Assembly (NCBI GenBank): GCA_001767455.1
Contig: MELC01000084.1
Span: 18,287 to 55,321, forward strand
Length of the DNA stretch: 37,035 nucleotides
DNA from: Acidobacteria bacterium RIFCSPLOWO2_12_FULL_66_21
GTDB lineage: Bacteria; Acidobacteriota; Vicinamibacteria; Vicinamibacterales; 2-12-FULL-66-21
Reading direction: 5' to 3'
Shown: one piece after another, positions 8,597 to 15,573 of the stretch
How the letters are laid out: every line of letters begins with the position of its first letter
Position numbering within the stretch: the stretch's first letter is position 1
Made by a program: the position numbers and the translations under genes
The notes under the pieces: generated by a model
The model's input: only the letters and a program-made list of their open reading frames with translations
Databases searched by the model: none
What the model was told of the DNA's origin: nothing

Positions 8597-8671
8597 TGGT
8601 GGGCGCTAGTGGATTCGAACCACTGACCCCCGCCGTGTGAAGGCGGTGCTCTACCGCTGAGCCAAGCGCCC
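8597..8671 (-). tRNA. tRNA-Val (anticodon CAC)
   Basis: On the minus strand the sequence begins GGGCGCTTGGCTCAGCGG at 8671 and folds as a standard cloverleaf. The acceptor stem GGGCGCT pairs with AGCGCCC. The D arm contains CAGCGGTAGAG. The anticodon stem CCGCC/GGCGG encloses the loop TTCACAC, giving anticodon CAC, which reads GUG. The T loop is TTCGAAT. The discriminator base is A at 8600, and the CCA end is encoded at 8597-8599. It is followed by the repeat at 8517-8596. Confidence 0.95.
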
Positions 8672-8766
8672 AACCTCAGGGAAGTTATTAGTCTAGCTTA
8701 TTTTCAACGATCCGGATATTTCGGTGCCCTTCCGCAGGGTCGGGAGCGGTAAGATTCGGCATCCCG

Positions 8767-9001
8767 ATGACCTGGGTGTTGGACGATCTGCGCACCGCGT
8801 GCCGGCGGCTGCTTCGCGCCCGGCTTTTTGCCGCATCAACGATCGGAATAGTGGCGCTGGCGATTGGACGTGCGTCCCCCGAACGACAGCGGCACCTCCA
8901 CGATCGCCTTCTACCAGCGTGCGATGGAGACGCTCGGCCGCAATCCCGACGTAGTGTCCACCGGAGCTGCGACGCCAGGCGAGCCGGGTCGATCCAGTTG
9001 A
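8767..9001 (+). pseudogene. Remnant of a MacB/ADOP-like ABC permease
   Basis: The first 34 codons from ATG 8767 read MTWVLDDLRTACRRLL, then a hydrophobic segment (FAASTIGIVALAIG). This is the usual N-terminus and first membrane helix of acidobacterial duplicated orphan permeases (ADOP, a MacB/FtsX relative). At about 8868 the homology jumps to another frame. From 8870 to the stop at 8999-9001 it reads TIAFYQRAMETLGRNPDVVS and then GAATPGEPG, like the periplasmic-domain segment before a lPGV motif. The central portion and the entire C-terminal half are missing, so this is a deletion-bearing, frameshifted remnant. A TAAGAT box at 8750-8755 may be its old promoter. The family call rests on two short stretches only. 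Confidence 0.5.
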
Positions 9002-9209
9002 CGTGCTGCGGGCGCCATGACGCGGCGCGACGCGCGTCAGTCTTGAGACCCGCCGCGGCGTTCGAGCCGCCGGTAGCCGGTGAACCTGCTCTTACACGTG
9101 ACGATCTCGTCCTTGCGCGTGTAGGTCTCCTGGCCAGAAGATGATACACGAAACGGTCGAGCTGGTTTTTGAACAGAAGCAGGGGAGCAGGAAAGGGATC
9201 TGACCTACC
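9002..9209. other. Non-coding stretch, no recognisable gene
   Basis: No convincing ORF, RNA or repeat unit was found. It follows the permease remnant and may contain further decayed sequence. On the minus strand GGTCAGATCCCTTTCC (near 9187-9202) resembles segments seen beside mobile or REP-type elements in other genomes, but this is not enough for a call. Confidence 0.4.
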
Positions 9210-10058
9210 TCATTTCCGCCGTTCCGGGACCCTGCGCTGCGACGGGCCGTCGTACTCGTAGGCATTCGGGTCGATCTGGCGCATCGGCTGCTGGCGCGCG
9301 CGCTCCTCCTGCGCATGCGCCGCGATGCCGGGGATGCGCGAGATGATGAACAGCGCGTTGGCGGCCGACCCGGGAATCCCCATGTCACCGCACAGCGCCG
9401 CGATCGCGCCATCGATGTTGATCGGCAGCGGCGCCTCGTCGGCCGTGCAGCGCGATGCCAGCACCATCTCCACCGCCCGGATCATCTGAATGTGTTCGGC
9501 CTCCAGCTCCAGCTCGAGCGCCATCTGAAACAGCCGCGCGGCGCGGGGGTCCCGCGTATGGTACCGGTGGCCGAATCCCGGCAGCGCCTGGTCGGTGGCC
9601 TGGCACCGCTCGACGATCGTCTCGGCCGCCTTCCGATAGGACTGTCCCTCGCGGACGAGATCCAGCCCGCCGTCCAGGAACAACTGGCACCGTTCGATGT
9701 CGCCGCCGTGGTACGTCCCGAACCCCAGGACCCCCGCGGCGACGCACGCGCGCAGCGGCGCACCGGTCGTGGCCGTGTTGCGCGCCGACAGCGTCGAGGG
9801 GGGAGTCGTGCCGTGGTCGATGAACGACACGAGCATGGCGTCCATCAGGGTGCCCATCGAGGGGGACGGGATCTCCCCCATGAGCAGCAGGTAGATTGCC
9901 TCGCCGAAGGTGAGGCGTCCCATCAACTCGTCAACCGCGTAACCGCGCAAGAGGATCTTGTTCGGCTCGATGTCGGTCAGCGCCGTCCGCCACTTCCCGT
10001 CGGGGATCCGCTTTTGTGCGCGGCGTTCAGGTGACGCCGTTCCGGTCGATGACTTCAT
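9210..10058 (-). CDS. Citryl-CoA lyase / citrate synthase-family protein
   Basis: 282 residues, much shorter than a full citrate synthase (about 430) and similar to proteins annotated as citryl-CoA lyase. The citrate-synthase active-site elements are visible: a His in FIDHGTTPPST (residue 82), the second His in GFGHRYHTRDPRA (residue 164, with the following Arg), and an Asp in PINIDGAIAAL (residue 216). It may therefore cleave or form citryl-CoA, or condense acetyl-CoA with an oxo acid; the substrate cannot be fixed here. The start at 10058 has GGAG about 7 nt upstream. It lies 28 bp downstream of upp on the same strand and may be co-transcribed with it. A full-length citrate synthase is probably encoded elsewhere. 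Confidence 0.8.
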   Translation of the reverse strand: MKSSTGTASPERRAQKRIPDGKWRTALTDIEPNKILLRGYAVDELMGRLTFGEAIYLLLMGEIPSPSMGTLMDAMLVSFIDHGTTPPSTLSARNTATTGAPLRACVAAGVLGFGTYHGGDIERCQLFLDGGLDLVREGQSYRKAAETIVERCQATDQALPGFGHRYHTRDPRAARLFQMALELELEAEHIQMIRAVEMVLASRCTADEAPLPINIDGAIAALCGDMGIPGSAANALFIISRIPGIAAHAQEERARQQPMRQIDPNAYEYDGPSQRRVPERRK

Positions 10059-10086
10059 GGTTCACTCCGCGCGGGTGCGGTGTTGC

Positions 10087-10710
10087 TCACACCGTCCCGT
10101 ACAGCCGGTCGCCGAAATCGCCGAGCCCAGGCACGATGAACTTGTGCGCGTTCAAACACCGATCCACCACGGGGGTGAAGATCCGGACGTTCGGGTGATG
10201 CTTCTCGACGAGCGCGACCCCTTCGGGAGCCGCGACGATGCAGATGAGCCGCATGTCGCGGGCGCCGGCGTCGCGGAGGAGATCGAGCGCGGACACCGCG
10301 CTGCCGCCCGTGGCCAGCATCGGATCCACCATCAGCACGTAGCTGCGCTCGAGGCCGCCCGGCAGCTTCGAGTAGTACTTCGACGCGATGGCGGTGAGCT
10401 CGTCGCGCTGGAGCCCGATGTGCCCCACGCGCGCGGTGGGAATCAGCTCGAGCACGGCGTCCAGCATGCCCAATCCGGCGCGCAGCACGGGAACCACGAC
10501 GACGTCCGCGCTGACCCGGTCCGCCGGCGCGGGGCCGAGCGGCGTCGTGACGATCCCGTGCGTGACCGGGACGTCGCGCGTCGCCTCGGCCGCCAGCAGC
10601 AGGCTGATGCGCGCGGCCATCTTCCGGAACATGTCGGGCGGCGTAGCCGAGTCGCGTAGCGTGGCGAGCGCGTCGTGGACGAGCGGATGCTCTACGAGGT
10701 GCAAAGGCAC
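10087..10710 (-). CDS. upp: Uracil phosphoribosyltransferase
   Basis: 207 residues from GTG 10710. The enzyme converts uracil and PRPP to UMP in pyrimidine salvage. Visible: HPLVHDALATLRD at the N-terminus, FRKMAARIS, VPVLRAGLGMLDA, and the PRPP-binding loop VDPMLATGGSA; the C-terminus PGLGDFGDRLYGT is the uracil-binding region. An ATG at 10755 would add 15 residues made from the reiterated word sequence at 10727-10753. The GTG was preferred because it gives the usual family length (about 208), the known N-terminus (PLHLVEHPL), and a TATATT box exactly 6 nt upstream. Neighbours amidohydrolase, hpt, rpiB and deoC point to a nucleoside-salvage region. Confidence 0.95.
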   Translation of the reverse strand: MPLHLVEHPLVHDALATLRDSATPPDMFRKMAARISLLLAAEATRDVPVTHGIVTTPLGPAPADRVSADVVVVPVLRAGLGMLDAVLELIPTARVGHIGLQRDELTAIASKYYSKLPGGLERSYVLMVDPMLATGGSAVSALDLLRDAGARDMRLICIVAAPEGVALVEKHHPNVRIFTPVVDRCLNAHKFIVPGLGDFGDRLYGTV

Positions 10711-10716
10711 GGGTGA

Positions 10717-10722
10717 AATATA
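10717..10722 (-). promoter_or_regulatory. -10 box of upp, leaderless arrangement
   Basis: TATATT on the minus strand, then six bases (TCACCC), then the GTG start at 10710. If transcription begins at the usual distance from a -10 box, the mRNA would start at or next to the start codon. It supports the GTG over the upstream ATG. Confidence 0.45.
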
Positions 10723-10726
10723 TCGT

Positions 10727-10753
10727 GATTCTGCATTCTGCGTTCTACCTTTC
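10727..10753. repeat. Reiterated ATTCTGC/GTTCTACC word sequence
   Basis: ATTCTGC is repeated twice and followed by GTTCTACCTTTC. The 13-mer CGTTCTACCTTTC at 10741-10753 recurs exactly at 18758-18770, beside the sigma-54 regulator gene. It lies in the divergent spacer between upp and the amidohydrolase gene. Confidence 0.6.
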
Positions 10754-10782
10754 ACCGCTTCACGCCCACGTCTCCCACCTGA

Positions 10783-10788
10783 TAAGAT
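10783..10788 (+). promoter_or_regulatory. -10-like box of the amidohydrolase gene
   Basis: TAAGAT is followed by eight bases and then ATG 10797. No good -35 box was seen. It is one of several TANNNT boxes close to start codons in this window. Confidence 0.35.
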
Positions 10789-10796
10789 CTGCGCCT

Positions 10797-12191
10797 ATGT
10801 TTCAACGCGTCTGCGTGCTCCTGCTCGCCTTGGGCTCGGTCTTGGGCGCGCAGGGCCCCGCCCGCAGGAACGTGACGCTGATTGTCACGGGCGGCACCGT
10901 GGTCGCGATGGATGCCGGGGGCCGCGTACTGTCGCCCGGTGCCGTCGCGATCGACGGCCGCGACATTGTCGCGGTCGATGCGCCGGCGGCGATTGCCGCC
11001 GGGTTTTCGGCAGCCGAGACGATTGACGCGACCGGCCAGGTGATCATGCCCGGCCTGATCAACACGCACACGCACGCGCCGATGGTGCTGTTCCGCGGGC
11101 TGGCCGACGATCTCGCCCTGATGGACTGGCTGCAGAAGTACATTTTCCCCGCCGAGGCCAGGACCGTGTCGCCGGAGTTCGTGCGCGTCGGGACCGCATT
11201 GGCGGCGCTCGAGATGATCGAGTCGGGCACGACGACCTACGCGGACATGTATTACTTCGAGGAGGAGATCGGGCGCGTCACCAGGGCGGCGGGGCTGCGG
11301 GGGGTGCTCGGCGAGACAATCATCCAGTTCCCCGTGCCCGACGCCAGGACTCCGGCGGAGGGGCTGGCGCGCACCGAGACGTTCATCAAGGAGTTCGCCG
11401 GGGACGATCTGATCACGCCGGCCATCGCGCCGCACGCGATGTACACGCTCGACACCGCGACGCTGAAGGCGATCCGCGCCATGGCGGACCGGCTCCATGC
11501 CCCTGTCATCACGCATCTGGCCGAAACGGCCGACGAGGTCAAGACGTCGATGCAGCGGCACAAGCTGACGCCGACGCAGTACCTCGACTCGATTCACTTC
11601 TGGGGACCGCGCACGCTCGCCGCGCACGCCGTCAAGCTGACGCCGGCCGACATTCGCATCCTGGCGCGCCGCGGCGTCGGCATCTCGCACAATCCCGAAA
11701 GCAACATGAAGCTGGCGAGCGGGACCGCGAAGGTCGTGGAGATGCGCCGGGCGGGGCTCGCCGTGGGCCTGGGCACCGACGGCGCGGCCAGCAACAACGA
11801 CCTCGACATGTTCGAGGCGATGCGTCAGGCCGCCTTTCTTCACAAGCTGCAGACGGGGGATCCGCGCGCGATCCCCGCCCGCACGGCCCTCGCGATGGCG
11901 ACCATCGACGGGGCGCGCGCGCTGGGGATGGACGCGCTCATCGGTTCGCTCGAGCCGGGCAAGCGCGCCGACCTGATTACCGTCTCGATGACCGCCGCGC
12001 GGCAGACGCCGATGTACGATCCGCTGTCGCACCTCGTCTACGTCACCCGGGGCGACGACGTGCGGACGACCATTGTGAACGGCAAGGTGCTGATGCGCGA
12101 CCGGAAGGTGTTGACCCTCGACGAGGCGGACGTGCTGCGCGACGCCCGTGCCATGGCGGCACGCGTCAGCGAAGCGGTGCGCAAACAGTGA
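10797..12191 (+). CDS. Exported amidohydrolase, SAH/MTA deaminase-like
   Basis: 464 residues. Metal-dependent amidohydrolase of the ATZ/TRZ/MtaD branch, members of which deaminate S-adenosylhomocysteine, methylthioadenosine or related purines. Metal ligands: HTH in LINTHTHAPM (His 91 and 93), a His in THLAETADE, a His in LAAHAVKL and an Asp in GLGTDGAASNN; the HNPESNMKLASG motif is typical of this branch. Unusually for an enzyme normally cytoplasmic, the N-terminus (MFQRVCVLLLALGSVLGAQG) looks like a signal peptide, so it may act in the periplasm. The start was set at ATG 10797 for this reason and for the TAAGAT box 8 nt upstream. It is followed 31 bp later by hpt, which fits purine salvage from deaminated nucleosides. 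The exact substrate is unknown. Confidence 0.85.
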   Translation: MFQRVCVLLLALGSVLGAQGPARRNVTLIVTGGTVVAMDAGGRVLSPGAVAIDGRDIVAVDAPAAIAAGFSAAETIDATGQVIMPGLINTHTHAPMVLFRGLADDLALMDWLQKYIFPAEARTVSPEFVRVGTALAALEMIESGTTTYADMYYFEEEIGRVTRAAGLRGVLGETIIQFPVPDARTPAEGLARTETFIKEFAGDDLITPAIAPHAMYTLDTATLKAIRAMADRLHAPVITHLAETADEVKTSMQRHKLTPTQYLDSIHFWGPRTLAAHAVKLTPADIRILARRGVGISHNPESNMKLASGTAKVVEMRRAGLAVGLGTDGAASNNDLDMFEAMRQAAFLHKLQTGDPRAIPARTALAMATIDGARALGMDALIGSLEPGKRADLITVSMTAARQTPMYDPLSHLVYVTRGDDVRTTIVNGKVLMRDRKVLTLDEADVLRDARAMAARVSEAVRKQ

Positions 12192-12222
12192 CGCGACACA
12201 ACGTGGAATCCAGAACGAAGCG

Positions 12223-12738
12223 ATGAACATCCTGCTGGACGCCGAGACCATACAGGCGCGGGTGAAAGAGCTCGCCGCCGAAATCGAAGCCGCCTACCCG
12301 GGCACCGATGAGATCCATCTCGTCGGCGTGCTCAAGGGCGGCTTCATGTTCATGGCGGACCTCGTGCGCGCGATGGGTCCGCGTGTGACCCTGGACTTCA
12401 TCGCCGTGTCGAGCTACGCCCAGAGCACGCGGTCCTCCGGCGAGGTCCGCCTGCTCAAGGATCTCGACACCGGCCTCGAGGGCCGCCGCGTCGTCATCGT
12501 CGAGGACATCGTGGACACCGGGCTGACGCTGACCTACCTGCAGGACATTCTCCGCGCGCGGTCGCCGAAATCGCTGAGAACCGCATGCCTGCTGAGCAAG
12601 CCGTCGCGGCGGACCGTGGACGTCATCGTGGAGCACATCGGGTTTTCGATCGAAGACAAGTTCGTCGTGGGGTACGGACTGGACTTCGCCGAGAAGTACC
12701 GCAACCTGCCGTACATCGCGGTGCTCGATGGCGAATAA
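12223..12738 (+). CDS. hpt: Hypoxanthine phosphoribosyltransferase
   Basis: 171 residues, normal for the family. It makes IMP (and GMP) from hypoxanthine (guanine) and PRPP. Visible: VGVLKGGFMFMADLVR (the substrate/PRPP loop with LKGG), VSSYAQSTRSSGEVRLLKD (flexible active-site loop), the PRPP motif VVIVEDIVDTGLT, and the C-terminal base-binding part DKFVVGYGLDFAEKYRNLP. The ATG at 12223 gives the standard N-terminus. It lies 31 bp after the amidohydrolase gene and 33 bp before rpiB on the same strand, so a shared transcript is likely. Together with upp on the opposite strand it shows that this locus handles free nucleobases. Confidence 0.95.
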   Translation: MNILLDAETIQARVKELAAEIEAAYPGTDEIHLVGVLKGGFMFMADLVRAMGPRVTLDFIAVSSYAQSTRSSGEVRLLKDLDTGLEGRRVVIVEDIVDTGLTLTYLQDILRARSPKSLRTACLLSKPSRRTVDVIVEHIGFSIEDKFVVGYGLDFAEKYRNLPYIAVLDGE

Positions 12739-12771
12739 CGCGTGCGGCGGGTCCGCCATGGGTGACCGCGC

Positions 12772-13419
12772 ATGAAGCGGTTCGACATCATCACGGAGGC
12801 GGACGCGCGGACGCTCGACGTCGGCGCGACGGTCGAGCTCGCCGAGGGCGGCCACGTGACGCCACTCGCGAAGGACACGCTGGCCGCGCGCCGGGTGACG
12901 GTGATTCCGGCCGGGGCGGCGGACCCGTCCCTGCCCGCGGATCTGGCGCCGGCCAGCGATATCCGCCGGGTTGCCATTGGCAACGACCACACGGGCATCG
13001 CGCTGAAGCGCGCCCTGGTGCAGCACCTGCGCGGGCGCGGGCTGTCGGTCACCGACGTCGGAACCGACAAGCCGGAACCGGTCGACTATCCCGATATCGC
13101 CGGCCAGGTGGCGACCGCCGTCGCGCGCGGCGAGGCGGACGCCGGCATCGTGATCGACGGCGCGGGAATCGGATCGGCGATCGCGGCCAACAAGGTGCGC
13201 GGCATCCGGGCGGCCATGTGCCTGAACGAAACGATCGCGAGGTATTCTCGAGAGCACAACGGCGCCAACGTCATGACGCTCGGATCGACGCTGGTGGACG
13301 GCACCGACGCGGCGATCCGGATCGTGGACACGTGGATCGGCACGCCGATGCGGGAAGCCCGCTACATCCGCCGGCTTCTCAAGATCCGCCGCATGGAAGA
13401 GCGATTCGGAAATCAATAG
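12772..13419 (+). CDS. rpiB: RpiB/LacAB-family sugar-phosphate isomerase with EutT-like N-terminal extension
   Basis: 215 residues, longer than classical RpiB (about 150). Residues 66-215 are the RpiB fold: [40 protein letters not shown] and [13 protein letters not shown] are the conserved blocks. Residues 1-48 ([12 protein letters not shown], then [15 protein letters not shown]) resemble the N-terminus of EutT/PduO-type proteins of microcompartment operons. The catalytic Cys of E. coli-type RpiB (in CGTGIG) is replaced by Asp 129 in DGAGIG. It may interconvert ribose-5-P and ribulose-5-P or act on a related sugar phosphate. deoC follows after 19 bp. Combined RpiB and DeoC are the signature enzymes of SPU-type microcompartments, but no shell gene is present here. 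Confidence 0.85.
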   Translation: MKRFDIITEADARTLDVGATVELAEGGHVTPLAKDTLAARRVTVIPAGAADPSLPADLAPASDIRRVAIGNDHTGIALKRALVQHLRGRGLSVTDVGTDKPEPVDYPDIAGQVATAVARGEADAGIVIDGAGIGSAIAANKVRGIRAAMCLNETIARYSREHNGANVMTLGSTLVDGTDAAIRIVDTWIGTPMREARYIRRLLKIRRMEERFGNQ

Positions 13420-13438
13420 GCTAGACTTCACTGGAACC

Positions 13439-14323
13439 GTGCTGAACCCCCAGGATCTCCAGCGGCTCATCGACATGATTACCGAGGAGGTAATCGCCGC
13501 GCAGGCCCCGCGCGCCGTCCCGGCGCAGTGCGGCTGCCACTCGGTCCTCGCGGAGTGCTGTCCCGATCGGCTCCGCGGGGTGATCGACGCCGGGGCGACG
13601 CGGCTGGGCCTGCATGCGTCGGGCGGCGCGACTGGTGGCGTGGCGTCGATGATCGATCACACGCTGCTGAAACCGGATGCCTCGCGTGCGGAGATCGAGA
13701 AGCTCTGCCGGGAAGCGGCGGAGTTCCACTTCGCCACGGTGTGCGTGAACCCCGCCTGGGTGGCCTTCGCGGCCGGGCGCCTGCGCGGAAGCGGCGTCGG
13801 CGTGTGTTCCGTGGTCGGGTTCCCGCTCGGCGCGACCACCGCCGACGTCAAGAACTACGAGACCCGGCGCGCCATCTTCGACGGGGCGACCGAAATCGAC
13901 ATGGTCATCAACATCGGCGCCCTCAAGTCGGCCGATCTCCGCACCGTGGAACGTGACATCGAAGCCGTCGTCGAACCCTGCCATCAGGCCGGCGTCATCA
14001 GCAAGGTGATCATCGAGGCGGCGCTGCTCACCGACGAAGAGAAGATCACGGCGTGCACGCTGTCGAAGGCGGCGGGCGCGGACTTCGTCAAGACCTCCAC
14101 CGGGTTCGCGTCGGGAGGAGCCACGGCCGCCGACGTCGCCCTCATGCGGCGCGTCGTCGGCGCCGACATGGGTGTGAAGGCGGCCGGCGGCGTCCGCGAT
14201 CTCGAGGGGCTCAAGGCGATGGTCGCCGCCGGCGCGACACGCGTCGGCGCCAGCGCCGGCGTGAAGATCGTCCAGGAATCGAAGGGACAGAAGGCGGCAT
14301 CCCCTGCCGCCGCCGGGTATTAG
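13439..14323 (+). CDS. deoC: Deoxyribose-phosphate aldolase with N-terminal extension
   Basis: 294 residues against about 220-260 in ordinary DeoC. It splits 2-deoxyribose-5-phosphate into glyceraldehyde-3-P and acetaldehyde. The aldolase domain begins near residue 71 (IDHTLLKPD). Catalytic residues are visible: Asp 154 (EIDMVINIG), the Schiff-base Lys 218 (DFVKTSTGF) and Lys 247 (GVKAAGGVR). Residues 3-22 form a predicted amphipathic helix ([20 protein letters not shown]) with a Pro/Ala linker, like a microcompartment encapsulation peptide. A Cys/His-rich motif follows ([11 protein letters not shown], residues 31-41) and then a short [16 protein letters not shown] segment. The start is GTG 13439, 19 bp after rpiB. 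The stop overlaps the convergent mscS stop by four bases (TTAG). Confidence 0.92.
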   Translation: MLNPQDLQRLIDMITEEVIAAQAPRAVPAQCGCHSVLAECCPDRLRGVIDAGATRLGLHASGGATGGVASMIDHTLLKPDASRAEIEKLCREAAEFHFATVCVNPAWVAFAAGRLRGSGVGVCSVVGFPLGATTADVKNYETRRAIFDGATEIDMVINIGALKSADLRTVERDIEAVVEPCHQAGVISKVIIEAALLTDEEKITACTLSKAAGADFVKTSTGFASGGATAADVALMRRVVGADMGVKAAGGVRDLEGLKAMVAAGATRVGASAGVKIVQESKGQKAASPAAAGY

Positions 14324-15444
14324 GGCCGGTCCGGCCGCTCGGGCTGCCGGATCGTCACGGGGTGTCCGGGGAACGGAATCGCGATCTTGTGCGCCTCGAA
14401 CGCGCGCAGGATCCGCCGCCTGAGCTCGCGTCCCACCTCCCACTGCTTCAACGGCATGGTCTTGATACGGACCTTGAGCTGCACGGACCAGTCCGCAAAG
14501 GCGTCCACGCCGGGAATCTCGATGGGTCCGAGGATCGACGCGCCGAAGGCGGGATCGGCTTGCAGCCCCGCGCCGACCTCTCGCAGCACCGCCGTGACAC
14601 GGTCGGGATCTTCATCGTACGGAATCGCCAGCGCCATCACGTAATATGCGTGGTCCTTGCTGCGGTTGGCGAGCGTGTTGATCGCGCCATTCGGGAAGAC
14701 GTGCACCGTGCCCTCCTCGTCGCGCAGCACGATCGTCCTGAGGTTGATCGCTTCCACGAGTCCCCCGGTGCCGTTGATGGCCGCGACGTCGCCGACGCGG
14801 ACCTGGTCCTCCAGGATCAGGAAAAAGCCGCTGATGATGTCCCGGACGAGCGTCTGCGCGCCGAAGCCGACCGCAAGGCCCACGATGCCCGCGCCGGTCA
14901 GCACCGGAGCGATGTCGAGATCGAATTCCCTGAGGACCATCAGCCCCGCGATCCCGGCCACGAGCGCGGTCGTGGCGTTCTTGATGACCGACCCGAGCGT
15001 GCGCGCGCGCTTGGCCCGCTCGAGCGCGTCGAGGCCCGTGCCGAGGTTGATCTCGTGCTCGAACCGGCGGACGAGGAGCGCCGTCGCGCGGGCGACCGCG
15101 AACGCCAGCACCAGGATCAACGCGACCCGCAGGCCCGGTCCGAACATCCACGCGGCGAGCGTGCGGAGGTGCACGCCGGTGCGCGGCCTGAGCCCGGCGA
15201 GCTCGAACGCGGGGAAGAGCAGCGTGAAGGCGACGAGCAGGAATGCGGCGGCGCCGACCAGCCGGAGCGGCGCGCGGACGAGCGGACTCGACGGCGCCAG
15301 CGTGTCACGGACGATCGCGCGCAGCGCCGCGGCCGCGAGCCCGCGCGCGAGCCGCGCCGCCAGCCACGCCACCGCGAGCGTGAGGACGAGCGCGACGACG
15401 ATGATCCGCGCGTCGGTTGGTCCCTCGAACAGCCGCTCCCACAT
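14320..15444 (-). CDS. MscS-family mechanosensitive ion channel
   Basis: 374 residues. Small-conductance mechanosensitive channel that releases solutes on hypo-osmotic shock. Four or five hydrophobic segments precede the pore region: about 15-45, 60-85, 100-125, then [19 protein letters not shown] near 155-172, and the pore-lining TM3 with [29 protein letters not shown] near 188-216. The cytoplasmic beta domain ([22 protein letters not shown], then [13 protein letters not shown]) and a C-terminal alpha/beta part follow. The start at 15444 has GGAGG upstream. Its stop codon overlaps that of convergent deoC. Upstream, on the other side, is a spacer of reiterated TCGACTA words and a divergent kinase gene. 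Confidence 0.93.
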   Translation of the reverse strand: MWERLFEGPTDARIIVVALVLTLAVAWLAARLARGLAAAALRAIVRDTLAPSSPLVRAPLRLVGAAAFLLVAFTLLFPAFELAGLRPRTGVHLRTLAAWMFGPGLRVALILVLAFAVARATALLVRRFEHEINLGTGLDALERAKRARTLGSVIKNATTALVAGIAGLMVLREFDLDIAPVLTGAGIVGLAVGFGAQTLVRDIISGFFLILEDQVRVGDVAAINGTGGLVEAINLRTIVLRDEEGTVHVFPNGAINTLANRSKDHAYYVMALAIPYDEDPDRVTAVLREVGAGLQADPAFGASILGPIEIPGVDAFADWSVQLKVRIKTMPLKQWEVGRELRRRILRAFEAHKIAIPFPGHPVTIRQPERPDRP

Positions 15445-15459
15445 CGAATCCCGTCCTCC

Positions 15460-15533
15460 GACTCTCGACTCTCGACTCTCGACTTTGACTCTCGACTTTG
15501 ACTATCGACTATCGGCTATCGACTATCGACTAG
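15460..15533. repeat. Tandem CTCGACT/TATCGAC word repeat
   Basis: About 74 bp composed of GACTCTC, then GACTTT, then GACTATC units, each a one- or two-base variant of the previous one. It sits between the divergent mscS and CHASE-kinase genes. No hairpin arm was seen, so it is purely direct repetition. Confidence 0.8.
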
Positions 15534-15561
15534 TGTGTCCGCGAGGATATCAGACGTCGGA

Positions 15562-15567
15562 TAGAAT
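15562..15567 (+). promoter_or_regulatory. -10 box of the CHASE kinase gene, leaderless arrangement
   Basis: TAGAAT is followed by six bases (CACGCG) and the ATG at 15574. The box and spacing are the same as at 27626-27631. No Shine-Dalgarno lies between. Confidence 0.5.
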
Positions 15568-15573
15568 CACGCG

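Noticed and set aside
9002-9209. Small coding region on either strand after the permease remnant
   Set aside because: The frames are short, Arg-rich and without any recognisable motif or start signal.
10711-10755. upp start at ATG 10755
   Set aside because: The extra 15 residues are encoded by a word repeat and make the protein longer than usual; GTG 10710 gives the normal length and an exact -10 spacing.
10752-12251. 499-codon minus-strand frame opposite the amidohydrolase gene
   Set aside because: Antisense shadow; the plus-strand protein has all metal-binding motifs of its family.
12772-14323. Complete bacterial microcompartment operon
   Set aside because: No shell-protein gene (BMC-H, BMC-T or BMC-P) is found in the window; only enzyme similarity supports a link.
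15460-15533. Possible CRISPR array in the reiterated-word spacers
   Set aside because: Units are only 5-9 nt, have no unique spacers of constant length between them, and no cas gene is present.
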